From NCBI GenBank assembly GCA_022826505.1, contig JAJDUQ010000155.1, positions 1 to 59,728 of the forward strand: 59,728 nt of DNA, written 5' to 3'. How positions within the stretch are numbered: position 1 is the first letter of the stretch; each line of letters starts with the position of its first letter. The stretch comes from Gammaproteobacteria bacterium (GTDB taxonomy: Bacteria; Pseudomonadota; Gammaproteobacteria; HK1). Of the stretch, positions 26,636 through 34,946 are shown piece by piece. Position numbers and translations under genes: made by a program. The notes beneath the pieces were generated by a model that made no database searches, had not been told where the DNA came from, and was given only the letters and a program-made list of their open reading frames with translations.

Positions 26636-27619
26636 GTGAGATTCCCGGCCGAATTCACGGCACGTACCGAGACGACCGAGCGCATTCCCGTTGGGGTGAG
26701 CAGTTGTCTGCTCGGCGAGCCGGTTCGCTACGACGGCGGACACAAGCACGACCGCTACGTCACCGGCGTGCTCGGACGCTACTTCGAGTACGTTCCCTGG
26801 TGTCCCGAAGCGCTCGCGGGGCTCGGCGTTCCCCGCCCTCCAATCCGTCTCGTCGGTGATCCCGGGGCGCCTCGCGCGGTGCGGGTGGCGGATGCTTCGA
26901 CAGACGTCACCGACGCGTTGCTTTCCGTCGCGGATCGCGTGGCCGGAGAGATGGGAGCGTTGCGCGGATACATCTTCAAGCGCGGCTCCCCGAGTTGCGG
27001 CATGGCGCGGGTCAAGGTGTACGACGCGCCGGGCAAGTCGCCGCGCATGGGACAGGGTGTGTTCGCGCGCACGGTCATGCGGGCGCATCCGCTGCTGCCT
27101 TGCGAGGAAGAGGGCAGGCTGAACGACGCGCCGTTGCGGGAGAGCTTCGTCGAGCGCGTCTTCGCCTACGACCGATGGCTTCGGGCGATGGCGCACGGAT
27201 TTGCGCCGGGACGTCTCGTGGCGTTCCACACCGAGCACAAGTTCCTGTTGCTGGCGCACAGCGAGGTCCACTATCGTGCCGCCGGTCGACTTGTCGCGGA
27301 CGCCGGACGCAGTGACCCGACCCGGCTTGAACGGGAGTACCTCTCGACATTCATGGAAGGGATGCGGCGTCGGACGACCCGCCGGCGTCATTCCAACGTC
27401 CTGCAACACCTCGCCGGATTCCTCAAGCGCTCCATCGATGAAGGCGACCGCCGCGCTCTTGCCGACATCATTGACGAGTACCGTAGCGGCGCAGTCCCGC
27501 TGGTGGTTCCGATCAGGTTCCTGCGCCACCACTTTCGGCGCGCCCCGGACAGGTACGTCGAGATGCAGCACTACCTGGCACCATATCCCGATGATCTCGG
27601 GCTCAGGAATCATCTCTGA
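26636..27619 (+). CDS. DUF523-DUF1722 fusion protein (YbgA-like)
   Basis: About 327 residues. The N-terminal DUF523 part has the family cysteines in VSSCLLGEPVRYDG, in WCPE and in KRGSPSCGMARVKVYD. The C-terminal DUF1722 (YbgA) part has VAFHTEHKFLLLAHS and HHFRR.PD.Y...Q.YL.PYP, which normally closes the family. The molecular function is unknown; in other bacteria the gene often neighbours photolyase or is induced with it, and the cysteines suggest metal binding. I chose the GTG at 26636. A TTG at 26531 would add 35 unlike residues. It starts about 115 bases after the RidA-family stop. Confidence 0.85.
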   Translation: MRFPAEFTARTETTERIPVGVSSCLLGEPVRYDGGHKHDRYVTGVLGRYFEYVPWCPEALAGLGVPRPPIRLVGDPGAPRAVRVADASTDVTDALLSVADRVAGEMGALRGYIFKRGSPSCGMARVKVYDAPGKSPRMGQGVFARTVMRAHPLLPCEEEGRLNDAPLRESFVERVFAYDRWLRAMAHGFAPGRLVAFHTEHKFLLLAHSEVHYRAAGRLVADAGRSDPTRLEREYLSTFMEGMRRRTTRRRHSNVLQHLAGFLKRSIDEGDRRALADIIDEYRSGAVPLVVPIRFLRHHFRRAPDRYVEMQHYLAPYPDDLGLRNHL

Positions 27620-27959
27620 GCATCACCCGACCTGCCGAAGAGGAGCGAGCACATGACCGGCGAGAGAACACACGAGCCGCCTGCAGCGACAGCCGGGAGA
27701 TGATCGGCGACTCGACGTTCTTCGAGCCGGAAACGGGCGATCTCGCGGGGGCGATGGAGACGTTCCTGAAGCTTGTACAGGCCAACGGAGGCCACCCTCG
27801 GATGGGGAAGGAGCTCAAGCGATTGCTCGAAAGCCCTCCGCACCCGAGTAGACCCGGCGCAAACCGTGAAATTCTGGATCGGGCGTCGACGCTCCCTCAT
27901 CATCGCGGGCGCGGGAATGGATGTGCCTGCACCGCGATTCGGCGGGATGTGCGGGCGAG
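27620..27959. other. Intergenic region between the DUF523 gene and the phosphodiesterase gene
   Basis: About 340 bases. On the plus strand an ATG at 27700 opens a frame whose first 45 codons look moderately protein-like (MIGDSTFFEPETGDLAGA...), then it degrades into arginine- and proline-rich sequence antisense to the next gene. This may be a gene remnant, but no family is recognised. Confidence 0.3.
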
Positions 27960-29240
27960 TCAGGACAGTGGCACCGGTCGGCCATCGGTGCCGTCGTGCG
28001 TGACCCCCAGAAAGTCGAGGATGGTGGGCGCGACATCCACGGCGTTTGTACGTGCCTCGATGCGACACGCCTTGCCGGAGCCGTCGTCGACTACGAGCAC
28101 CGCATTCGTCTCGTAGCGGCCGAGACCGCCGTGATCGCCGAGCCCGGGCGCCGCGCTGCCCGGAAATCGGCTCGCCGCCACGTGCGAGATGCCGGGGACG
28201 CCGAATCGGTTCGGTGTATCGCGACGCGCCATCGAAAACGCGACGGCAAGACCGCCATCCTCGCATTGCCCGACCTCCGCCAGCCCGGGGCCCGCAAACA
28301 CCGGACCGCACCACGGCTGGCGCCCGAGCCAGTCGACCACGTCGTCACGCCGAGCCCGCGCGGTGTCCGACAGGTAGACGAGCGCACCCATGCCGCTCGA
28401 TGCGAACACCACGTCGTTCGACTCGGCGTTCGCCTTGAGTCCCGCCGCCACCATCAGCGACTCGACCGGAATGACCTGGTCGACGGTCTCGTGTCCGTGG
28501 TCCGAGCAGACGACGAGCAACACCTCCTCGCCGCGATCGCGCATTCGCGTCACTGCCGAGACGACCGCTGCGACGTTTGCGTCCGCCTCCTTCACCAGCG
28601 CGTGATGCTCGCCTGAGCCGAGTTCCATGACGTGCTGGGAGTGGTCGGGCTCGCAGAGCCACAGGGCGTGCAGGGCATACCCGTCCGGCGCGTCGAGCGC
28701 GTCGAGCGCGGCGCAGAATCGGCGCGTGATCTCCCGGTCGCCGTCGGCGTCGTACGTGACGTCGAGATGTTCCGGCCCGTGCACCGGCTCGAACCCCGGC
28801 CGGTGCGAGCCGTTTCGGTGCAGCAACAGGCCGTGCCCGTCCGGATCCTGCATGTGGGCGGCGCCTGCCGAGGAATTGAGCCAGTTCCCCGCTGCGCCGT
28901 GTTCCCGGAGCCGCTCGCTCAGGGTGGGTCGGCGAAGGGTGCGGCCCGTCGCGCGGCGCAGCCGTTCGCGAAACGTCGGCGGGCCCACCGAGACCGGCAC
29001 GAGGCCGTCGCCCTCGTCGAGTGCGATCACGTTTCCGTGCAGGCCGTGGGAACCGGGAAAGCACCCGGTCGCCAGCGAGGCGGAGTTCACCCGGGTTGCG
29101 GAGGGAAACACCGAGCGGTGATCGGGATACCAGCACGCAGACGTGGCGAGCCGATACAGGCTCGGCGTATACGCTTCGTTCACAAGGTCGGCGCGCAATC
29201 CGTCGACCACGACGAGAACCGCGCGACGCTCAGTCCGCAT
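27960..29240 (-). CDS. Alkaline-phosphatase-superfamily phosphodiesterase/pyrophosphatase
   Basis: A 426-residue enzyme of the type I phosphodiesterase/nucleotide pyrophosphatase group. VVVDGLRADLVNEAYTPSL (about 9-27) gives the first metal-binding Asp. FPSATRVNSASLATG supplies the serine/threonine nucleophile. ALWLCEPDHSQH and VVCSDHGHETVD carry the remaining metal ligands (Asp, His, Asp-His), and LGDHGGLGRYETNAVL the last histidine. It hydrolyses a phosphate ester in or near the cytoplasm; no signal peptide is seen. The substrate is unknown. It is the 3'-most gene on the strand of the P450/MMPL cluster but is separated from the barrel protein by about 210 bases. Confidence 0.85.
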   Translation of the reverse strand: MRTERRAVLVVVDGLRADLVNEAYTPSLYRLATSACWYPDHRSVFPSATRVNSASLATGCFPGSHGLHGNVIALDEGDGLVPVSVGPPTFRERLRRATGRTLRRPTLSERLREHGAAGNWLNSSAGAAHMQDPDGHGLLLHRNGSHRPGFEPVHGPEHLDVTYDADGDREITRRFCAALDALDAPDGYALHALWLCEPDHSQHVMELGSGEHHALVKEADANVAAVVSAVTRMRDRGEEVLLVVCSDHGHETVDQVIPVESLMVAAGLKANAESNDVVFASSGMGALVYLSDTARARRDDVVDWLGRQPWCGPVFAGPGLAEVGQCEDGGLAVAFSMARRDTPNRFGVPGISHVAASRFPGSAAPGLGDHGGLGRYETNAVLVVDDGSGKACRIEARTNAVDVAPTILDFLGVTHDGTDGRPVPLS

Positions 29241-29449
29241 TGGCTACCGTCTGGTGCCGGCAGATTGGGCGAGCGGCTGCGGCGCTCGCTTGCGGCCCCG
29301 CAGGCCGCCCGATTTCGAGAACCACGGATTTCGCTTCACGGAGATTTCGCTCCAGCTCGACCACGCGCGCAGCCTCGACTCTTGCGCATCGACGGCGGGA
29401 GATTCGCAAGGGCCGGGTTCCGGGTTGCCGTTCCGCACCTGTCCCCCGC

Positions 29450-30670
29450 TCACCAGAAGCGCGACAACGTGAGTTGTACGTAGTCGTCGCGTTGCAGCGG
29501 AAATATGGAGTCGTCGGGATCGACCCCGGTCCAGATCAGTGCCTGCAGTTCGACCTTCCAGAGATCGCCGATCCGTCGCGACGCCTCGAGGTTGAGCGTC
29601 GTCGCGTCCCCTTCGGCGTCGACGATGATTCCAGTGACCAGATCGGTGCTCGCCTCGTCGTTCAATGCGAGACGCACGCCGGCAAAGACATCGTTCTCGA
29701 GCGGCTGTGGTGCGTGGCCACCGCGCCCGTCGAACAGATGTTCGACGAGCAGCCCGAGGTCCAGGTCGCTGTCGAAGAAGCCGTACCAGGTGTGCTCCAA
29801 GCCGGCGATCCATGCGACGTAGGCGTTTCCCTGCCTCGATTCGTGCAGCGCCTCGAGCTTCCAGAGCATCGCGTCCCTGGTGGCCTGCACGTCGAGCGAC
29901 GTGCGACGTACCACCTCGTAGCGGGGCGCGAGCACGAGTCCCTGACCCGTCACCGGATTGCATGAAGCCGTGGCGCACTCGGGTAGCAGCAAGGGTTCCC
30001 GGCTCGTGCCGTGGAAGTGCGCGACACCGATGTCGAAATCTCCAATCGCGTGCGACCACCGTACCGCGTAGTCGATTCGATCCCGCCCTGCTCCCGATTC
30101 GTACGTGGCTCGATCGGTGTCGACGAACGGTTCGGAGCGCAGTCGCCCTTCGCGTCCCGGAAACGTCCGCTCGCGAAACCCCGGCAGGACGAAGAGATCG
30201 AGCGCACCCCAGTCGCGGACGAGAGTGAAATTCACGAGCGGCTGACCGAGCTTGTCCTTGCGGTCGACATTCTCCACGAGATCCGTCTGGTTGATGACGT
30301 CGACGAGATGGTAGGACTCCGTGACACCCCAGAATACGCGCCCGATTCCGGCGCGAAGCTCGGCCCCGTCGAATACCCGCTGGTACACGAGCTCCCGGAC
30401 ATCGAAGTGCGAGCGCCGATCGTCGGCCGAATCGAGACGCAGGAACGGAGTGAACAGCAGGCTCTGCCGGTCGTCGTCGAAGGTGTGATACAGCTCGGGC
30501 TGCAATGCGAGCGAAAGACCGTGGCGAGTCTGGCGCGCAAACGCCGGCGCCTGCAGGAAGCCGCGCGACTCGAGCTCCACGCGACCGCTCCACTCCCACG
30601 CGTCGAGCGGTGCTGCGAGCGCGAGCAGCGGTGCTGCCGCAAACATCGTCCGGATGCATTTGATCACCAA
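29450..30670 (-). CDS. Predicted outer-membrane beta-barrel protein
   Basis: A 406-residue protein. An N-terminal signal peptide (about 1-24, LLALAAPLDAWEW) leads into many alternating amphipathic strands, and the chain ends in an aromatic residue within LQRDDYVQLTLSRFW, the usual signal for outer-membrane insertion by BAM. No named porin family is certain. In comparable bacterial clusters a barrel of this kind sits beside LolA-like proteins and MMPL transporters, which suggests the outer-membrane end of an export path. It follows the LolA-like gene at 30725 by 54 bases. Confidence 0.72.
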   Translation of the reverse strand: MVIKCIRTMFAAAPLLALAAPLDAWEWSGRVELESRGFLQAPAFARQTRHGLSLALQPELYHTFDDDRQSLLFTPFLRLDSADDRRSHFDVRELVYQRVFDGAELRAGIGRVFWGVTESYHLVDVINQTDLVENVDRKDKLGQPLVNFTLVRDWGALDLFVLPGFRERTFPGREGRLRSEPFVDTDRATYESGAGRDRIDYAVRWSHAIGDFDIGVAHFHGTSREPLLLPECATASCNPVTGQGLVLAPRYEVVRRTSLDVQATRDAMLWKLEALHESRQGNAYVAWIAGLEHTWYGFFDSDLDLGLLVEHLFDGRGGHAPQPLENDVFAGVRLALNDEASTDLVTGIIVDAEGDATTLNLEASRRIGDLWKVELQALIWTGVDPDDSIFPLQRDDYVQLTLSRFW

Positions 30671-30724
30671 AGGACTCGTTACCGGTGTGGTTCGTCCGAG
30701 TGCCGCCGAACTGACGCAACCGCC

Positions 30725-31507
30725 TCAGCGCATCCGCTTGAGCGCACTGCGGTCGAAGTCACGTTCGCCGAGCCCGGTATCGAACTGGTAGTCGCTCCAC
30801 TGGATATCGGTGCTCTTGCCGGTCTGGTGGTTCACGACGTGCATTGCGCCGGCGCGCCAGAAACTGTCGGCATACCGGTGGTAGTCTCGGATCGTGAGCG
30901 TCTTGAGCAGCGCATTCTTGCGATCGTGGAACTCGGTCCTGACGACTTTCCATATCTCGCTGTCGATCCACACGACCTGGCGCGTGTATCCGGAATTCTC
31001 GTACGTCGGGTAGTACTCCACGACCATTGTGTTCTTCCCGTCGAGCACCTCGTCGCGCAGCCACTTGTAGGTGTATTTCTCGACTTCCTGCGACGAGAGA
31101 TCCTCATAGGCGAACTCGCTGCCCATGAACGACCCGGACTTGTTGCGGGACGCGATCCGCTTGACTCGCTTCAGCGCCGGCAGGTAGAGCCACTGGTCGT
31201 CGGGCTTCGTGGCGTGGGTGTGGCTCAGAAAGGCGGTTCCCTTCACATCGCGCGGGGTGTCGAACACGGTAAGACTCTTGTCGCCGTCGCCCTCCACCTC
31301 GAGGGTGCTGATGCGAAGCTCACGGCGGCTCTCCTGTCCCTGCCGGTTGCGCAGCGTCATGACCAGGTTGGCGCGCTGGTCTTTCCATCCACGGTCGCGG
31401 CGGTCCATCTCCTCGACAATCGCGAGGCCCTTGTCATGTGACGATTCCGCGTGTGCCCCGGGCGCGAGCGAGATGGCAAGCAACACGAGAGGCAGCAGCG
31501 CCTTCAT
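30725..31507 (-). CDS. Outer-membrane lipoprotein-sorting (LolA-like) protein, copy 2
   Basis: A 260-residue periplasmic protein. A signal peptide (1 to about 20, ending AHA) precedes a LolA-like fold of the 'outer membrane lipoprotein-sorting protein' group. Diagnostic segments are RDVKGTAFLSHTHATKPDDQWLYLP, ALKRVKRI, and the GSFMGSEFAYEDL motif. It is clearly paralogous to the protein at 33962-34783, sharing these motifs, length and C-terminus (R.ALKR.R). Such proteins bind lipids and typically accompany MMPL/RND exporters. It is probably a carrier between the inner-membrane pump and the barrel protein encoded next. Confidence 0.87.
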   Translation of the reverse strand: MKALLPLVLLAISLAPGAHAESSHDKGLAIVEEMDRRDRGWKDQRANLVMTLRNRQGQESRRELRISTLEVEGDGDKSLTVFDTPRDVKGTAFLSHTHATKPDDQWLYLPALKRVKRIASRNKSGSFMGSEFAYEDLSSQEVEKYTYKWLRDEVLDGKNTMVVEYYPTYENSGYTRQVVWIDSEIWKVVRTEFHDRKNALLKTLTIRDYHRYADSFWRAGAMHVVNHQTGKSTDIQWSDYQFDTGLGERDFDRSALKRMR

Positions 31508-31842
31508 TTGGAGTCTCCTTGGAGCGTCACGTACGGGGCGGGTGCCGTTGGCCGCAGTTTACTACCTCTGCCGGAGAAATTTCGGGTGCACTGACGCACC
31601 CCACGACGTCACCGGTTCGCAGCCGCCCACACGAATCGGCAAGTCGACGTCGAGGCGAGAGGACTCGTGCGCCCGCCGCGTGGGTCTCCCCCCTGCGCAA
31701 CTTCAGAATCGCCCGACGTCCGGCGACGAAGTACCAGCCTTCGGGAAACGGGGGAAGCGGGGAGGTGTCGAATCGCTCCATGTGACCCGTTCGCATGGCT
31801 CACCCGGACAACGCGGTCGCGCACCGCGCAGGACACCGCGCG
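31508..31842. other. Intergenic region between the LolA-like copy 2 gene and the P450 gene
   Basis: About 335 bases with no supported gene. It contains a perfect 6-bp inverted repeat GGGTGC/GCACCC (31584-31601, 6-nt spacer). This could be an operator or part of a terminator for the P450 gene, but there is no U-run on either strand. Confidence 0.35.
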
Positions 31843-33870
31843 TCAAGCGGGCAGTTCACGCCTCTTCTCGACAATGCGGAATTTCAGCTTCCTGTCCGGC
31901 TTCATCGAGGGAAGCGGACTGAACCGCAGCCTGTAGTTCCCCGGAGACACTTCCAGGGTGAAGTAGTGCGCCACCATCAGCACGTTGACCGCAAGCTGCA
32001 GTTCCATCCACCGTAGTCCGAGACACATGTGCGTGCCCAGTCCGTAGGGCGCGTACCCGGGGCCCTGGTGCTCGTTGCGCGGAGGTGAGTAGCGGTCGAT
32101 ATCGAAGACGAATGGGCTCGGGAACACGTCGTCCATGTAATGCGAAGCCGTCTGGGCAATCAGGATACGCGCTCCCACCGGCAGCTCGTAGCCTTCGACC
32201 GCGCATGAATTCATCACGTCTCGCATGGACACCGGGACGATCGGATACATGCGCAGACACTCGAGCAGGAAGCGTTGCGTGACGTTGATGGCCGATGGCG
32301 AGAAGGCCTCGCCGCTCGGGTCTGCGTTGCCGAACAGTGCGTCCGCCTCGCCTCGGATTCTTTCGTGGAGCGCGGGCTGCGACGCCATGGCGTACACCGC
32401 GAAGCTGAAGGCGTCCCCGAGGTACACACTGGCAATCAGCGCCGCCGACAGCGCGAAACGCAGATTGGACTCCGGAACCAGTTGCGGGTCGCTTGCGTGC
32501 AGGCTCAGCAGGTCATCGGCAAGGTTTCTCGGACAGCCCGACCGTTGCGCGGTGGTGTGGACACTCTGAACCCGTTCGAGCAACTTGTCCACGGCGCTCG
32601 CCCGGCGCTTCATCCCGGGGGTACTCAGCATGAACTTGGGCAGGGCTCTGATGATGTGGGTGACGAGCGCGCGCTCCTTGTAGCTCATCATGTCGTCGAA
32701 CAGATCCTGCGAATCGACACTGACGGAGAGGGGAGAAATCTGCGCGTTGATCATTCGTCGGCACGTGCTCCTTGCCGGGAGGGATGCGCCGACCGTCCAC
32801 TGCGCCATGAACTTGCGTGCGTGCCGGTAGACCTGGTCGAGCTGACCCTCCAGTCTCTTTCGCGAATACGCAGGTGCCATGGCCTTGCGGAGCCGAAAGT
32901 GATCGGCGCCATCCAGAGAAGGCAGAACCCCCGACGCACCATAGACTTTCTCGAAGTCCGAAAAATAGTCCCTCGCTCTGAGATATCTTCTCCCGTGGCG
33001 GTGCGCCCAATGGTTCGCCCGTGGCCCAGCCAGGATCGTCATCGGCTTGGCCAACGGTGGACGTATCTCGAACACCGGTCCGTACTCTGTTGCCAGGTCG
33101 GCAAGAAGCGCAGGTATGTTGCCGTCGCGCACATGGGGATTGAGCAGCAGCCGGCGCAGCGACACGCGGGGAACTTGCTTGGCCAGGGTGGAACGTCGAA
33201 GCAGCGGACCGGCGAGGTTGTGGGCGACCGCCTCGCCAATCGATCTGCCAATCAAGTCCATCTTGCAGATGGACTTGATGCGTCCTTCCGTCTCGTCATC
33301 CATATCGAAAATGAAGCGAAAGACATCACACGTATCGACGAGACAGATGATGATGATGTCTCTCGGGTCCGGAATCGCATCGAAGAACAGCACTTTGGTG
33401 ATGCGCGTCTTGATGAATTCGTCCGCAGTGTCTTCCACGGAGATTCCACGCGCGTCCGTGTGCCACGTGACGGGAGCCAGCGTCCAGAACTCACCGTCGT
33501 GGTACTCCAGGATCTTCAGATCGACCAGTCGATTCAGTGTCAGGTCAATGACTGCATCTGCATGGGGGACGAGCCGTTCGATCCAGTATTGGACATTTCT
33601 TTGAACCGGTTCGTCCGCGATGTGCCCGAGAATGGGATCCAGGGCGGGATTGCCCGTGCCTGTCCGGTCGATGAGGACCAGTGATTCCATGTCCGTGTCG
33701 ATGCGCGACAGGAGGGAGAGCTCGGCAAGTACTGCACCAACGACGGCGCAGTTCAGTGCCCAGCCGGGCACCTGATGGAAGTACCCGATCTGCTCGTTGA
33801 GGAGCATCAGGATGAGCTCTTCAGGCAAGCTGAGCGGTTGGGTGGCCGGGCTTTCGGTAGCAGACTCCAT
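31843..33870 (-). CDS. GPP34 (GOLPH3-like) domain fused to a cytochrome P450
   Basis: A 675-residue fusion. Residues about 12-215 match GPP34/Golgi phosphoprotein 3: LSLPEELILMLLNE, AVVGAVLAELSLLSRID, TGTGNPALDPIL and an ILEYHDGEFW turn. In eukaryotes this fold binds phosphatidylinositol-4-phosphate. Residues about 255-670 are a cytochrome P450, with ExxR in LLECLRMYP, an FDIDRYSPPR segment and the haem loop YGLGTHMCLG (Cys616 as thiolate ligand). The oxygen-activating I-helix motif (A/G)Gx(D/E)T is not seen; the region reads ALIASVYLGDAFSF. No signal peptide or membrane helix is evident. It lies between two LolA-like genes and downstream of two MMPL transporters, suggesting a membrane lipid or hydrophobic substrate. 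Confidence 0.85.
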   Translation of the reverse strand: MESATESPATQPLSLPEELILMLLNEQIGYFHQVPGWALNCAVVGAVLAELSLLSRIDTDMESLVLIDRTGTGNPALDPILGHIADEPVQRNVQYWIERLVPHADAVIDLTLNRLVDLKILEYHDGEFWTLAPVTWHTDARGISVEDTADEFIKTRITKVLFFDAIPDPRDIIIICLVDTCDVFRFIFDMDDETEGRIKSICKMDLIGRSIGEAVAHNLAGPLLRRSTLAKQVPRVSLRRLLLNPHVRDGNIPALLADLATEYGPVFEIRPPLAKPMTILAGPRANHWAHRHGRRYLRARDYFSDFEKVYGASGVLPSLDGADHFRLRKAMAPAYSRKRLEGQLDQVYRHARKFMAQWTVGASLPARSTCRRMINAQISPLSVSVDSQDLFDDMMSYKERALVTHIIRALPKFMLSTPGMKRRASAVDKLLERVQSVHTTAQRSGCPRNLADDLLSLHASDPQLVPESNLRFALSAALIASVYLGDAFSFAVYAMASQPALHERIRGEADALFGNADPSGEAFSPSAINVTQRFLLECLRMYPIVPVSMRDVMNSCAVEGYELPVGARILIAQTASHYMDDVFPSPFVFDIDRYSPPRNEHQGPGYAPYGLGTHMCLGLRWMELQLAVNVLMVAHYFTLEVSPGNYRLRFSPLPSMKPDRKLKFRIVEKRRELPA

Positions 33871-33961
33871 CAGCCATGCCCTCCATGACCGCCGCTCGTG
33901 CCGACCATGGGCGGACGTCGGGCAATTGCCGCCCGTCGTCGCCGGCCGAATTTGCCTGACT

Positions 33962-34783
33962 CTACCGTGCCCGCTTCAGGGCGGTCCGGGTAAAGTCGTC
34001 GAGGTCCAGATCGGTCCCGAACTCGTAGTCCGACCACAGCAGCACGGTGCTCTTCCCCGTGAGGTGGTTCGTCATCGTCAGCTTGCCGGCCCGCCAGTAG
34101 CGAGCCAGGTACTTCTCGAAGTCCTCCGCGACCAGCGTCTTGAGGTGCGTGTCCCCGCGGTCGAAGTACTGCACCTGCATCGTGCGCAGCCCCTCGCCGT
34201 CGAGCCAGACCAGTTGGCGGGAATACCCCGAATCCGGGCCGACCGGGATACGCTCGGAAACCGTGCACTCGAGATCGCCGCACGGCTCGCTGCGCAGGAG
34301 CTCGTGGGAATACTTCTCGACCTCGGTGGCGCCCATGTCCTCGTACGAGAACTCGCTACCCATGAAGGAGCCGGACTGTTTCGACGAGCTGATGCGCTTG
34401 ACGCGCTTCAGGGCAGGGAGGTAGAGCCACTGCTCGTCCGGATCGTGCTTGTGGGCGTGGACGAGAAATGCGGTTCCCTTGACGTCGCGCGGGCGGTCGA
34501 ACACGAACATCGTGCGGTCTCCGCCCCTCTCGGTCTCGATGACCCGCAGCCGAAGCTCGCGCCGGCTCTCCTTTCCCTGCTTGTTGCGCAGGATCATGGT
34601 CAGGTTCGCCGTGAAGTTCCCGTAGCCCTTCTGACGTTCCCGGGCTTCGGTCGCAATCCTGAGCCCGGCTTCCTCGGCACTCTCGGCGGCGCGGCCGATC
34701 GGCGGTTCGACCGTCCACGCAAGGAGACCGAGAAGGATTGCGGACAACACGACCCCGGGATCGAACACAGAGACGCGAGCCAT
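33962..34783 (-). CDS. Outer-membrane lipoprotein-sorting (LolA-like) protein, copy 1
   Basis: A 273-residue periplasmic protein with an N-terminal signal or membrane segment (about 9-32) and a LolA-like fold. It shares with its paralogue (30725-31507) the segments RDVKGTAFLVHAHKHDPDEQW, YLPALKRVKRI, GSFMGSEFSYED and the ending TALKRAR. Copy 1 has an extra cysteine pair (EPCGDLECTV) that copy 2 lacks. Probable role: periplasmic binding of a hydrophobic cargo released by the MMPL transporter encoded about 160 bases upstream. Confidence 0.87.
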   Translation of the reverse strand: MARVSVFDPGVVLSAILLGLLAWTVEPPIGRAAESAEEAGLRIATEARERQKGYGNFTANLTMILRNKQGKESRRELRLRVIETERGGDRTMFVFDRPRDVKGTAFLVHAHKHDPDEQWLYLPALKRVKRISSSKQSGSFMGSEFSYEDMGATEVEKYSHELLRSEPCGDLECTVSERIPVGPDSGYSRQLVWLDGEGLRTMQVQYFDRGDTHLKTLVAEDFEKYLARYWRAGKLTMTNHLTGKSTVLLWSDYEFGTDLDLDDFTRTALKRAR

Positions 34784-34946
34784 CGTTTCCTCCTGTCGGC
34801 AACCGTCAGAAGAGCCCGAACACCGGACATTCGCCGGCGGAGCCGGAGCCGCGACGGGTACGTGTCACTTCTTTCGCCATGACCGGGACAGCCCTGCGAA
34901 TGGCAGCTCCGGCGCAGCGAGCGTTCGGGAGCATGCGAGACCCATT

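Noticed and set aside
27700..28116. Plus-strand ORF beginning MIGDSTFFEPETGDLAGA
   Set aside because: The first 45 codons look protein-like, but most of it is antisense to the phosphodiesterase gene and the composition degrades; no family is recognised, so it is mentioned only as a possible remnant.
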